A program made the position numbers and the translations under genes. From CAMPKL01 sp963817465 (lineage in GTDB: Bacteria; Acidobacteriota; Terriglobia; Bryobacterales; UBA6623), in the NCBI GenBank assembly GCA_963817465.1, contig CAWFOP010000003.1:124001-188000 (forward strand): 64,000 nucleotides of DNA. Direction: 5' to 3'. This document shows positions 47,843 through 55,831 of the stretch, piece by piece (position 1 is the first letter of the stretch; each line of letters begins with the position of its first letter). The notes below the pieces were generated by a model. It made no database searches, was not told the origin of the DNA, and worked only from the letters and a program-made list of their open reading frames with translations.

Positions 47843-48534
47843 CGATGCGCCTCCATGGCGACTGCTACGTCCGCATCCTCGGCCAGCTTCGCGCCAATCG
47901 GAGCCGCTGCGACGTCAGCGCGAAGACCCGCCGCACAAAATCGAACCATCCGCTCGATGACGCCTTCGGTGTCGGCCGGGTCGCAAAGTCCGTCGGAGAA
48001 GCGCTTGAGGCGCTCGCTCTCCGTCATGGTGTAGATCATGGCGCCGACGGAGAAATGCACGCGCCAGGCGCGGTCGATTTCGGGCAACTCGGGCAGCGCG
48101 CGGGCGAAGGCCGCTCCGAACCGCACAATGATTTCACGGAACAGATCGTCGAAGGCCGTGTGCAGATACTCGGCCGGCTCGGCGTAGATGCGGCCGCACA
48201 TGTGCATGAATTGCCGGCCGCGTTCGTCCTCTTGACAGAGCCGGATCGCCGGATCGATCAGCGCGCGCAAGACCTCTTCGAGCTCCAGCGGGCCGTCCCC
48301 GGCGCGCTCTTCGGCGGCGTCGAGCATGGCGAGCCGGCGGCGATTGAGCGGCGAGACGCGGCGCTCGAACACCTTTTGGACCAGCGCTTCCTTCGAACCG
48401 AAGTGATAGTGCACCGCGGCAAGATTCACATGGGCCGAAGCGGTGATCGAGCGTAACGAAACCGCGTCGATTCCCTTCTCGGCGATGAGCTTCTCGGCGG
48501 TGTCGAGGATGATTTCCTTAGTGTCGGAGGCCAT
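47839..48534 (-). CDS. TetR-family regulator of the efflux operon
   Basis: 231 residues. N-terminal HTH: ILDTAEKLIAEKGIDAVSLRSITASAHVNLAAVHYHFGSKEALV, a standard TetR DNA-binding domain; the C-terminal ligand domain (QFMHMCGRIYAEPAEYLHTAFDDL...) resembles the CecR/YbiH-type family. The ATG at 48534 is preferred; the TTG 9 bp upstream is weak. A perfect 18-bp palindrome at 48563-48580 lies 29 bp upstream of the start, so autoregulation and repression of the pump operon are likely. First gene of the four-gene efflux operon. Confidence 0.92.
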   Translation of the reverse strand: MASDTKEIILDTAEKLIAEKGIDAVSLRSITASAHVNLAAVHYHFGSKEALVQKVFERRVSPLNRRRLAMLDAAEERAGDGPLELEEVLRALIDPAIRLCQEDERGRQFMHMCGRIYAEPAEYLHTAFDDLFREIIVRFGAAFARALPELPEIDRAWRVHFSVGAMIYTMTESERLKRFSDGLCDPADTEGVIERMVRFCAAGLRADVAAAPIGAKLAEDADVAVAMEAHR

Positions 48535-48562
48535 CGCGGTCAAACCTCATTCAATCGACTGT

Positions 48563-48580
48563 TTCAAACGTCTGTTTGAA
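48563..48580. promoter_or_regulatory. TetR operator palindrome
   Basis: TTCAAAC / GTTTGAA arms of 7 bp with spacer GTCT, perfect inverted repeat 29 bp upstream of the tetR-type ATG, in the 72-bp space to mocA. Fits binding by a TetR dimer; also resembles the TGTTTCAAA-type sites of such regulators. Confidence 0.75.
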
Positions 48581-48605
48581 TCGTAGATTGGACTCCGCGG
48601 CGGAG

Positions 48606-49238
48606 TCAAGAGATCACGGAATATTCTTCCGGCAGGTCAATATCACGGGTGATCGCCGGATCGTCGAGGTCGACAAACGCCGTTTGAGCGCGGAGGCCGC
48701 GAATGACGTCCTGCGGGCTCGCAGCCGGGTCGAGCGCGAGCAGCTCGCCGATGACTTCGCGCGCAATCCCGACCGGGTGACCTCGCTCGCCGCGGTAGCG
48801 CGGTATTACGACTCGGGGACCCGCGGCGAGGGCGTCGGCGATCGCCCGCAGAGTCGCGACGCGTACGCCGGGGTGATCGACAAGGGTGAAAAGGGCCCCG
48901 GCGGCCTCGGCCGGAATCGCGCGCAACCCGGTTTGCAGGGACGAGAGCATGCCGAGGTCATAGTTCCGATTGACGACGACGGAAATATCGGTGTAGCCGA
49001 TTGTTTCGGCGATCTTTTCGGCGTTGTGGCCAAGCACGACGACGACGGGCGCGCACACGCGGCGAAAAGTGGAAATCAAGTCGCCGAGAAACGTCGATTC
49101 GCCGTAGGCCAACAGGGCCTTGTCGCGGCCCATGCGGCTCGAGCGGCCGGCGGCCAGGATGACGCCGGGAGGCTTCGCCGTCTCAGAACGGACGGGAGGC
49201 CTCCGCTTCTCGCTCGGCCTGCTTGGCCTCGTCGGCAA
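48606..49238 (-). CDS. mocA: MocA-like molybdopterin nucleotidyltransferase
   Basis: 210 residues; cytidylyl/guanylyltransferase of the molybdenum cofactor. Nucleotide-binding signature GVILAAGRSSRMGRDKALLAYGE, then NYDLGMLSSLQTGLRA and TLVDHPGV, typical of MocA/CoxI-associated transferases. Overlaps the xdhC stop by 56 bp (49183-49238), keeping the ATG at 49238 as the only plausible start. Works with XdhC to prepare MCD-type cofactor for a molybdenum hydroxylase, none of which is in the window. Confidence 0.85.
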   Translation of the reverse strand: MPTRPSRPSEKRRPPVRSETAKPPGVILAAGRSSRMGRDKALLAYGESTFLGDLISTFRRVCAPVVVVLGHNAEKIAETIGYTDISVVVNRNYDLGMLSSLQTGLRAIPAEAAGALFTLVDHPGVRVATLRAIADALAAGPRVVIPRYRGERGHPVGIAREVIGELLALDPAASPQDVIRGLRAQTAFVDLDDPAITRDIDLPEEYSVIS

Positions 49239-50097
49239 GTTTCGTCGAATGACTCTCGAGAGCCTTGGGCACGCCCTCGGCGAAGATCGACTTGGACAGG
49301 CTGTTCCAGTCGGCCTCGGGGTTGCGGCGGCTGTGGATCATCTCGGCGACCACGGCCACGGCGATCTCCTCGGGGGTGACCGAGCCGATGTCGAGGCCCA
49401 TCGGCGCATGGATCTTGTTGAGCTTGTCGAGCGGCGCGCCTTCGCTCATCAAGTGTTTGACGACCTCGATCGTCTTGCGCTTGCTGCCGATCATCCCGAT
49501 GTAGCGAACGTCTTGCTCGACGGCCCAGCGCAGCACGCGCATATCGTCCTTATGGCCGCGCGTGACGATGATGAAGTAGCTGGCCTTGTTGACCGCGAGC
49601 TTGGGGAAGGCGTCTTCGTACTCTTCGGCGTAAACTTCCACGGCTTCGGGGAAGCGCTCGGCGTTCGCGTAGTTTTCGCGATTGTCGACGATGACGCTGC
49701 GAAACCCGGCTTGGGTCGCGACCTTCGAGAGGCTCTTCGAGATGTGCCCGGCGCCGAAGATGAAAGCGGTCGGGATGGGCAGGATCGGCTCGACGTAAAC
49801 GTTCAACTGGCCCCCGCAAATCAGTCCCTGGTCGTAGGCGGCGTCCTGTCCCAGGTTGAAGGTCAACATGCGCGGCTTTTCCGTCTCGATGACCTCGCGC
49901 CCAGCCTGCCAGACCTCGGCCTCGGTGCAGCCGCCGCCGATGGTGCCGACCATGGAGCCGTCTTCCTTGACGAGCATTTTCGCGCTCTGGAAGCTGGGAA
50001 TCGAACCGGCGACCTCGACGATCGTGGCCATCGCGGCTTTTTGACCCGCGCGGCGCAGCTCGATCAGCTCTTCGTAGACGTCCATGGAACGGCTCAT
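49183..50097 (-). CDS. xdhC: XdhC/CoxI-family molybdenum hydroxylase maturation factor
   Basis: 304 residues. N-domain GSIPSFQSAKMLVKEDGSMVGTIGGGCTEAEVW is the XdhC/CoxI hallmark (GGGC binds Moco); the C-terminal Rossmann domain starts with AFIFGAGHISKSL and has YIGMIGSKRKT. Inserts or sulfurates molybdenum cofactor into xanthine dehydrogenase-like enzymes. ATG at 50097 is 9 nt downstream of a perfect TATAAT on the minus strand. Divergent with dinB. Confidence 0.93.
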   Translation of the reverse strand: MSRSMDVYEELIELRRAGQKAAMATIVEVAGSIPSFQSAKMLVKEDGSMVGTIGGGCTEAEVWQAGREVIETEKPRMLTFNLGQDAAYDQGLICGGQLNVYVEPILPIPTAFIFGAGHISKSLSKVATQAGFRSVIVDNRENYANAERFPEAVEVYAEEYEDAFPKLAVNKASYFIIVTRGHKDDMRVLRWAVEQDVRYIGMIGSKRKTIEVVKHLMSEGAPLDKLNKIHAPMGLDIGSVTPEEIAVAVVAEMIHSRRNPEADWNSLSKSIFAEGVPKALESHSTKLADEAKQAEREAEASRPF

Positions 50098-50106
50098 GAC
50101 GGTTTC

Positions 50107-50135
50107 ATTATAGGAAGGCGTTAGCATGAACCCAA
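50107..50135 (-). promoter_or_regulatory. near-leaderless promoter of xdhC
   Basis: TATAAT (complement of 50107-50112) with TTGGGT (complement of 50130-50135) at 17 bp spacing. The predicted start of transcription is only a few nt before the ATG at 50097, so the mRNA would be nearly leaderless. The -35 overlaps the first codons of the divergent dinB-like gene. Confidence 0.6.
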
Positions 50136-50605
50136 TGGATCAAGAAGCCTCATTGCGCAAGCACCTGATCGAGCTGCTCGACGGCGGCAGCGCGCATCTT
50201 CGTTTCGACGACGTCGTCAAGGACTGGCCGCGCGAGCTGCGCGGGGTCAAGGCGGCCGGAACGGCGCACTCGCCCTGGCAGGTGCTCGAGCACCTGCGCA
50301 TTTGCCAGTGGGACATCTTGGAGTTCAGCCGCAAGGCCGATCACGAGTCCCCGGACTGGCCGTCCGGCTATTGGCCGCAGGACGAGGCGCCCCCCAGCGA
50401 TAAGGCTTGGAACGAGGCGATCGAATGGTTCCGCGCCGACCTCGCGGCGATGAAGGCGTTGGTCGACGACGAGTACAGCGGCTTGCATAAACCGTTTCCC
50501 TGGGGCGACGGCCAGACGCTGCTGCGCGAGGCGATGCTGGTCGCCGACCACAACGCCTATCACCTCGGCGAATTGATGGTGCTGCGGCGGCTGCTGGGCG
50601 TCTAG
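50126..50605 (+). CDS. DinB-superfamily four-helix-bundle protein
   Basis: 159 residues of the DinB/YfiT family of metal-dependent enzymes. The family metal histidines appear in SPWQVLEHLRICQWD and in VADHNAYHLGEL at the C-terminus. Members include thiol-dependent transferases with bacillithiol or similar and uncharacterised proteins; substrate unknown. Ends just before one of the two 14-bp direct repeats flanking the sulfotransferase. Confidence 0.85.
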   Translation: MNPMDQEASLRKHLIELLDGGSAHLRFDDVVKDWPRELRGVKAAGTAHSPWQVLEHLRICQWDILEFSRKADHESPDWPSGYWPQDEAPPSDKAWNEAIEWFRADLAAMKALVDDEYSGLHKPFPWGDGQTLLREAMLVADHNAYHLGELMVLRRLLGV

Positions 50606-50618
50606 CCGCCTTTCTCGC

Positions 50619-50632
50619 CAAACAGTAGGGAG
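50619..50632 (+). repeat. 14-bp direct repeat flanking sulfotransferase, left copy
   Basis: CAAACAGTAGGGAG, identical to 51705-51718 in the same orientation. The two copies bracket the sulfotransferase gene and its promoter (about 1.1 kb). The following bases make an imperfect hairpin (AGGGAGGCAGCCTCC). Confidence 0.7.
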
Positions 50633-50649
50633 GCAGCCTCCTGTTCGCC

Positions 50650-51559
50650 TTACAACGAACCGGTCGCAAGCCAATCGGCGCACTCCGGCGACAGATTGCG
50701 GCGCGCCGTCTCTTCGTATTTTTGGACTTCCTCGGCGGTGAGCGCGTCCCGCCACCTGTCGTTCGTGCCCTTGTGGATGAAACTTTTCATGCCGCCTTCA
50801 AACAGGTCGTTGAAGGCCGGAGAGAGCACCGCGGCGTTCTCCTTCATGTAGTCGAAAGTGCAGTGCTCGACGATCGCCGGCCACTTGGCCTCGTCGATTG
50901 GAATCTCGAGGAACGCCGCGATACGGCCCATCTCTCCCGGCATGTCGGTCTTCAGATTGTTGTAGTGCACGAGCCGCACATTCGGGGCTTGGCGAATGTC
51001 CCACCAGCTTTGGACGTTCGACCAATATGGGTGGTAGGGGGCGGCGTCGTTATCCAGCCAACCGTGAAAAAACCCTCGAACGTCCGTCGTCGGCCGAGAA
51101 ATTGGAGGCCCGACCCGGCCCGGCGTGTTGTTGACCAGATCGAAGAACTCGTCCTTCATGCTCATCAGGTGGTTGTACCAGCTCCACACGACGTCCCGGC
51201 CGTCTCGGGCTAGATAGAGGTATCTGGCTTTTGGCGACATGACCAGGGCGTCCGCGGGCAGGTGCGTGCGTCTTCAAGCACCGGCGATGAGTCTGCGCCT
51301 CTAAGCGCTCCATCATGGGCTCGAACGGGATGATGCGCATGTCGACCCAGGGCGCAATATCCATCGTCGCCAGGTTCTCCTCGCCTTCGAAGATCAATTG
51401 CGTCACGATCTGCTGGCACCAAGTGGTCCCGGATTTGGCCCAGGTGCCGATCACGACGTCGCCGTCCCGGAATGGGAAGCCGTTCCAGCGGGTGGAGTCC
51501 ATCAACTGATTAATCATTTCACCCGACTTTTCGGGCACGGCGATGGCCGTCTCTTCCAT
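50650..51559 (-). CDS. PAPS-dependent sulfotransferase (frameshifted)
   Basis: Cytosolic sulfotransferase family (SULT fold), about 302 residues when repaired. The 5'-phosphosulfate loop is TWAKSGTTWCQQ near residue 40 and the 3'-phosphate site YLYLARDGRDVVWSWYNHL about residue 110; the C-terminal RKGxxGDWK-type segment appears as SFIHKGTNDRWRDAL. The frame breaks at 51262-51270, where GTGC is present twice in tandem: removing one copy restores KTHLPADALVMSPKARY. Because this is a 4-bp duplication, a real mutation is as likely as a sequencing error. Acceptor unknown. Confidence 0.85.
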
Positions 51560-51660
51560 GTCAATTCTCCTTACGGTGCTCGGTAATTTCTAGGGGTGAG
51601 AGGCGGCCTGGGCGCACGAGGCCCCGTATGCGGTGCGTGCGACCCCGCCGGCCCTGCTCA

Positions 51661-51688
51661 AAGATAGCGACGGCGAGACGGATGTCAA
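51661..51688 (-). promoter_or_regulatory. sigma-70-type promoter of the sulfotransferase
   Basis: On the minus strand TTGACA (complement of 51683-51688) and TATCTT (complement of 51661-51666), spaced 16 bp: close to consensus at -35 and five of six-like at -10. It gives an mRNA leader of about 95 nt before the ATG at 51559. Confidence 0.65.
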
Positions 51689-51704
51689 GCGTTTTTTGGA
51701 ATCG

Positions 51705-51718
51705 CAAACAGTAGGGAG
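51705..51718 (+). repeat. 14-bp direct repeat flanking sulfotransferase, right copy
   Basis: CAAACAGTAGGGAG, the partner of 50619-50632; immediately followed by ACCGCC rather than GCAGCC, so only 14 bp are shared exactly. Confidence 0.7.
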
Positions 51719-51731
51719 ACCGCCGCCTTAG

Positions 51732-52370
51732 TCAAAGGATCTTCGTCACGGCTTCACGGACGCACTGCTCGAACTCGTCCAGGTTGCCGGCGAAGAAGTG
51801 ATCCTCGGCTTCGACCCATTCGAGCGCCTTGGGCTCGGCGGCCAGGTCGTAATAGCGCTGCAGGTTTTCCCGCGAACCGTGCTCGTCGTTGGTGGAGTGG
51901 ATGAAGATCTTCGGGGTCTTGCACTCGGCCAGGAAGTCGAACGGGGCCTTGTCGACTGGAAGTCCGGCGGCGATGAAGCGCTCGAACGAGCCGTCGCGGC
52001 AGGCCACGCGAATGCCGACGTTCGCGCCGAACGAGAAGCCCGCGCCGATCATCGGCAAATCCGGGTAGCGCTCGCGGGCGTACTCGACGACGGCGCGGAA
52101 GTCATCGCGCTCGCCTTTGCCGTCGGCGTGCGCGCCCTGGCTCGCTCCGACGCCGCGGAAGTTGAAGCGCACGACCGCCGAGCCGGCCTCGCGAATCCCG
52201 CGCGCCAGCCGGAACACGACCTTGTTGTGCATCGTGCCGCCGAACAGCGGGTGCGGATGGCAAACGACCGCGACGCGCTCGATCTCGACGCCTTCGTCGG
52301 GCCCTTCGTGCAGGGCTTCGAGGCGGCCGGCCGGGCCGTCAATGAACGTGGATTCGAGGATGCGAGGCAA
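51732..52370 (-). CDS. alpha/beta hydrolase
   Basis: 212-residue hydrolase of the short family with HPHPLFGGTMHNKVV near the N-terminus (oxyanion strand), FNFRGVGASQG, nucleophile elbow GAGFSFGANV and a catalytic His in EDHFFAG; typical of esterases of the dienelactone hydrolase-related type. No signal peptide. Stop lies 14 bp past the 14-bp repeat. Confidence 0.85.
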   Translation of the reverse strand: MPRILESTFIDGPAGRLEALHEGPDEGVEIERVAVVCHPHPLFGGTMHNKVVFRLARGIREAGSAVVRFNFRGVGASQGAHADGKGERDDFRAVVEYARERYPDLPMIGAGFSFGANVGIRVACRDGSFERFIAAGLPVDKAPFDFLAECKTPKIFIHSTNDEHGSRENLQRYYDLAAEPKALEWVEAEDHFFAGNLDEFEQCVREAVTKIL

Positions 52371-52402
52371 GGTTCGAGAGCGCCCTGATCGATGCGCGGG
52401 AA

Positions 52403-52906
52403 TCAGTTGCTGCGGTAGTTGGTGAACTGCATGTCGATGCCGAAGTCGCGATCGCGCAGCGCGGTCATCGTCTGCTGCAGGTCGTCGCGCTTGGGCCCGG
52501 TGACGCGGACTTGGTCGCCTTGGATCGAGGCCTGCACCTTCTTGAGCTTGAGGTCTTTGATCGCCTTGACGATCTCGCGCGCTTTTTCGGTCGGGATGCC
52601 GACTTGCAGGTCGATCTCCTGCGTCACCGTGGCGCGCGCCGCCGGCTGCACCTTGCCGAACTGCAAGCTCTTGATCGGCACCTTGCGCCGGACCAGCTTG
52701 GTCTCGAGGACGTCGACGACCTGCTTGAGGGTGTACTCGTCCTGGCTGCGGATCGTCAGCTTTGGGGCGGATTCGTCAAACTCGATCGAGCTGTCGGTGG
52801 TCTTGAGGTCGAAACGCGTCGAGACCTCCTTATTCGCCTGCTCGACGGCGTTGCGAACCTCCGTCAACTCGATCTCGGAAACGATGTCGAATGAATTCTG
52901 CGGCAT
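52403..52906 (-). CDS. yajQ: YajQ-family nucleotide-binding protein
   Basis: 167 residues of the YajQ (DUF520) family, which binds cyclic di-GMP or tRNA/nucleotides in characterised cases. NSFDIVSEIELTEVRNAVEQA at the N-terminus and IQGDQVRVTGPKRDDLQ in the C-terminal part are hallmarks. Two-domain fold of similar halves. 32 bp after the hydrolase. Confidence 0.95.
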   Translation of the reverse strand: MPQNSFDIVSEIELTEVRNAVEQANKEVSTRFDLKTTDSSIEFDESAPKLTIRSQDEYTLKQVVDVLETKLVRRKVPIKSLQFGKVQPAARATVTQEIDLQVGIPTEKAREIVKAIKDLKLKKVQASIQGDQVRVTGPKRDDLQQTMTALRDRDFGIDMQFTNYRSN

Positions 52907-52928
52907 AGGCGGCTAGCGGGCCGCGCGA

Positions 52929-53678
52929 TCAGTCTTGTTGTTGCAGGCGAGCGAGCACGCGTTCGGTCAAGGCATCGACCAGAGACGGCATTGACGCCGA
53001 CAAGACTTCGCGAACAGCCTCTCGCACCAGTGTCTCACGCCGAGCCTCTCGCTCGTCGGCCCCCAGCGCCTCGAGCACGAGAGTGCTGAAGGGATCGTCG
53101 TCGTCGGGGGCGTCCGGCTCCGACGCCACGGCGGGTTCCGGCACGTCGAGGATCTCGGCGCCGGTCTCGTCCAGTTGGTCGAGCACGGCCGTCGCGATCG
53201 CTTCCGGGTGAAACTCAGGCGCGCGCTCCTGCGACGACTGCGGCGGCGGTTCCGGCATCGGCGTCTGATCTTCCGCGACCCGGCCCGGCTCGGGCGGCGT
53301 CGAAGACGGCTCCGGTTCGCCGGCCAGCGATTTGACGGTGTCGATCAGGGTGTAGGCGTCGAGCGGCTTATGGAGCACGCCGTCCGACCCGGCTGCTTCG
53401 GCTTCAGACGAATCGAAAGGCTCGAGCGGCCCGGCCAGCAGAACCACCTTGACGCCCTCGAGCCGCGAGTCGTTCTTGATCCGCCGGCAAACCTCGAAGC
53501 CGCTCGGCCCCGGCATGCGCGTGTCGACCATCACCAGCGCGGGCCGGTGCTCCTCCAGGTACTGCAACGCTTCGTCGCCGTTGGAAACCGTGGCGACGTC
53601 GTAGCCTTCCTGGCTCAGGATTTGGCGACCCATCCGATGGGCATGGGGGTTGTCATCGGCGATGAGAATCAGGCTCAA
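52929..53678 (-). CDS. response regulator with extended Pro/Glu-rich linker
   Basis: 249 residues. Receiver domain 1-120: acidic pocket Asp8/Asp9 (ADDN), phospho-acceptor Asp52 (VMVDTRMPG) and Lys104 (LHKPLD). Residues about 121-200 are an acidic Pro/Glu-rich linker; the last 50 (VREAVREVLSASMPSLVDALTERVLARL) form an amphipathic helix for dimerisation or partner binding. No DNA-binding domain, so output is by protein-protein contact. No histidine kinase in the window. Confidence 0.9.
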   Translation of the reverse strand: MSLILIADDNPHAHRMGRQILSQEGYDVATVSNGDEALQYLEEHRPALVMVDTRMPGPSGFEVCRRIKNDSRLEGVKVVLLAGPLEPFDSSEAEAAGSDGVLHKPLDAYTLIDTVKSLAGEPEPSSTPPEPGRVAEDQTPMPEPPPQSSQERAPEFHPEAIATAVLDQLDETGAEILDVPEPAVASEPDAPDDDDPFSTLVLEALGADEREARRETLVREAVREVLSASMPSLVDALTERVLARLQQQD

Positions 53679-53759
53679 GACTTCTCCCGGGGGAATTGCT
53701 ACCGCCTTCCCCCACGAAGAGTTTAACCCGGAAGTCCTGATTCGGCTAGATGCCCGGCG

Positions 53760-54851
53760 CTACTGCGGCTTTTGGGCTTCGGGCGTCTGCTTGCTCTGTC
53801 GAGCGTCCGGTTCGGTGTCGAGCTTACTAGGGCCGTTGATCGTCTCGACCGACACATCGGCGGTCGGCGTAGTGGCCGTCGCGGCGGCCCGGATCCCGGG
53901 CGGCGTCGACGGCATCAACGTCGTCATCGACGGCTCGCCGACCTTCGCCGCCATCTTGAGATCGGGGCCGGTTCCGAAGATGCCGAACGTGCGCGCCATC
54001 GTGCCTTTGTGGTCGCGGTGCTCGATGTTGTAAGCGTTGACCTTATAGCGTTCCGGATCGGTTTCGGGGATCGGCCGGTTCAGGGCTTGCAGCTTCGCTT
54101 TTGCGTCGTCGACCCAAGGGCTGAGCGGGTAGTCGCGAACGATGCGCGTGTAGGCGTCGACCATGTCGTCGGTGAATTGCTCGCCCATTTTTTCGTACGT
54201 CTCGCCGAGCGTCCACAACGCTTCATCGTTCCTGCTGTAGAGCGGATAGTGCTCCGTCATCGCCTGCAAACGATTCGCGCCGGCGCGATAACTGCCCTTT
54301 TTTGTGTAGAACGAGCCCACGCGGAACTCCGCTTCGGCGATCACTTCTTGGACCTCGCGCAGGCGCTGCTCGGTCTCCTTGCGAAAGACCGTATTGGGCC
54401 ACTGCAGCAGAACCTGGCGGCACTCCTGGTCCGCCCGGACGGCATGCGTGTTGTCGCGGTCCGGCTTGACCATCTGCTCGTAGTGGATCTCGCAAATCTT
54501 GCGCTGCGACTCGGCCGCCTCTTCCATCGACGGGAAGAACGTGATGAAGTCCTTGTACTCCGCCTCGGCCTGGGCGAGCGCATGGCTGCTGCCCTCTTGG
54601 TACCAACTGTCGGCGATGGCGAGCTTCGCCTTGGCGAGGTATTCGCTGTCGGGATAGGTGTTAATCAGCGTCTGCAGAGTCAGCCGCGACACCTCGTACT
54701 TGTGCTTCTCGAGGTCGCCGATCGCCTGGTCGAACAGCACTTTGTCGGGCTGCTGCGAGTTGTTGCCGATAGGGTTATCGTAGGGCGTCTTGCCGCAGCC
54801 CATAAGCAGGGAGAACGCAGAGATTCCCAAGCAGATTCTAAGGCGATTCAT
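53760..54851 (-). CDS. bamD: outer-membrane assembly lipoprotein BamD
   Basis: Part of the BAM machinery that inserts beta-barrel proteins. Lipoprotein signal ends LLMGC. TPR-like repeats (about residues 35-270) with the BamD-typical FDQAIGDLEKHKYEVSRL, YPDSEYLAKAKLAIAD and YTRIVRDYPLSPWVDDAKAKL. At 363 residues it is longer than E. coli BamD (about 245); the last 75 residues are Thr/Pro/Ala-rich and divergent. Located next to rpe on the same strand. Confidence 0.9.
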   Translation of the reverse strand: MNRLRICLGISAFSLLMGCGKTPYDNPIGNNSQQPDKVLFDQAIGDLEKHKYEVSRLTLQTLINTYPDSEYLAKAKLAIADSWYQEGSSHALAQAEAEYKDFITFFPSMEEAAESQRKICEIHYEQMVKPDRDNTHAVRADQECRQVLLQWPNTVFRKETEQRLREVQEVIAEAEFRVGSFYTKKGSYRAGANRLQAMTEHYPLYSRNDEALWTLGETYEKMGEQFTDDMVDAYTRIVRDYPLSPWVDDAKAKLQALNRPIPETDPERYKVNAYNIEHRDHKGTMARTFGIFGTGPDLKMAAKVGEPSMTTLMPSTPPGIRAAATATTPTADVSVETINGPSKLDTEPDARQSKQTPEAQKPQ

Positions 54852-54875
54852 ATGGCGGTCTCAGTCGTCTGATCT

Positions 54876-55550
54876 TCAAGCTTGGAGCGAATGTGCCAGC
54901 TCCATTCGCTCTCTCATGGATTTTACGGCTTGGCCGGGGTCCGGGGTTCCGAAAATGCTCGAACCGGCCACGAGAATGTCCGCTCCGGCACGTACCAGCG
55001 CGGCTGCGTTGCCCGCCTCGACGCCGCCGTCGACCTCGATGCGGTAGCTGTAACGGCGCTCGCTGCGCAGCCGATCCAGGTGCGCGATCTTGTCGAAGGC
55101 GACCGGCAGAAACTTCTGCCCGCCGAAGCCCGGGTTGACGCTCATCACCAGCACCAGGTCAACCATGTCGAGCACGTGCTGCAGCGTCTCGACCGGAGTC
55201 GCGGGGTTGATGACGACGCCCGCGCCGACGCCGCTGTCCTTGATGAGCTGCAGGCTGCGGTTCAGATGCGGGCAGACTTCCTGGTGAATCGAGATGTTCC
55301 GCGCGCCCGCCTCGACGAAGGCCTCGATGTAGGAGTCGGGGTCTTCGATCATCAGATGGCAATCAAGGAACAAGTCGGTCGCCTTGTGCAGCGACTTGAC
55401 GACGGGCGGGCCAAGGCTGATGTTGGGCACGAAATGGCCGTCCATCACATCGCAATGGATGATCTTGGCGCCGGCGCGCTCGACGGCCTCGACTTGCTCG
55501 CCGAGGCGGGCAAAATCAGCCGCGAGGATCGATGGAGCGAGCTCGGCCAT
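54876..55550 (-). CDS. rpe: ribulose-phosphate 3-epimerase
   Basis: 224 residues; interconverts ribulose-5-phosphate and xylulose-5-phosphate. Catalytic Asp and metal ligands in CDVMDGHFVPNISLG, HLMIEDPDSY, VNPGFGGQKF and DGGVEAGN are in the proper order. A TATACT hexamer (complement of 55561-55566) lies 10 nt before the ATG. Confidence 0.96.
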   Translation of the reverse strand: MAELAPSILAADFARLGEQVEAVERAGAKIIHCDVMDGHFVPNISLGPPVVKSLHKATDLFLDCHLMIEDPDSYIEAFVEAGARNISIHQEVCPHLNRSLQLIKDSGVGAGVVINPATPVETLQHVLDMVDLVLVMSVNPGFGGQKFLPVAFDKIAHLDRLRSERRYSYRIEVDGGVEAGNAAALVRAGADILVAGSSIFGTPDPGQAVKSMRERMELAHSLQA

Positions 55551-55831
55551 TCAAATCAACAGTATAACGAGGCGTGCGGCGCCGCGAGCTCGAGCAGTTC
55601 CGGAGGGGCGATGTGACATTCGCCCCGGCCGGAAGGCCCGCCTCGAGGACGAACAACATTGCACCGCATTTCATCGCGCATTTCATCGAACAATGCCGCC
55701 TTCCGGGGAAACGACGGGACGAGCAGGTGAATCGCTTCGGCGACGCGCGGCGCAACCCGCTGACGGGCGCCTTCGATCCGACTCGCCCGTCAGAGACAGG
55801 GATATGGACGGGGATATAATCGTTGCGGCGC

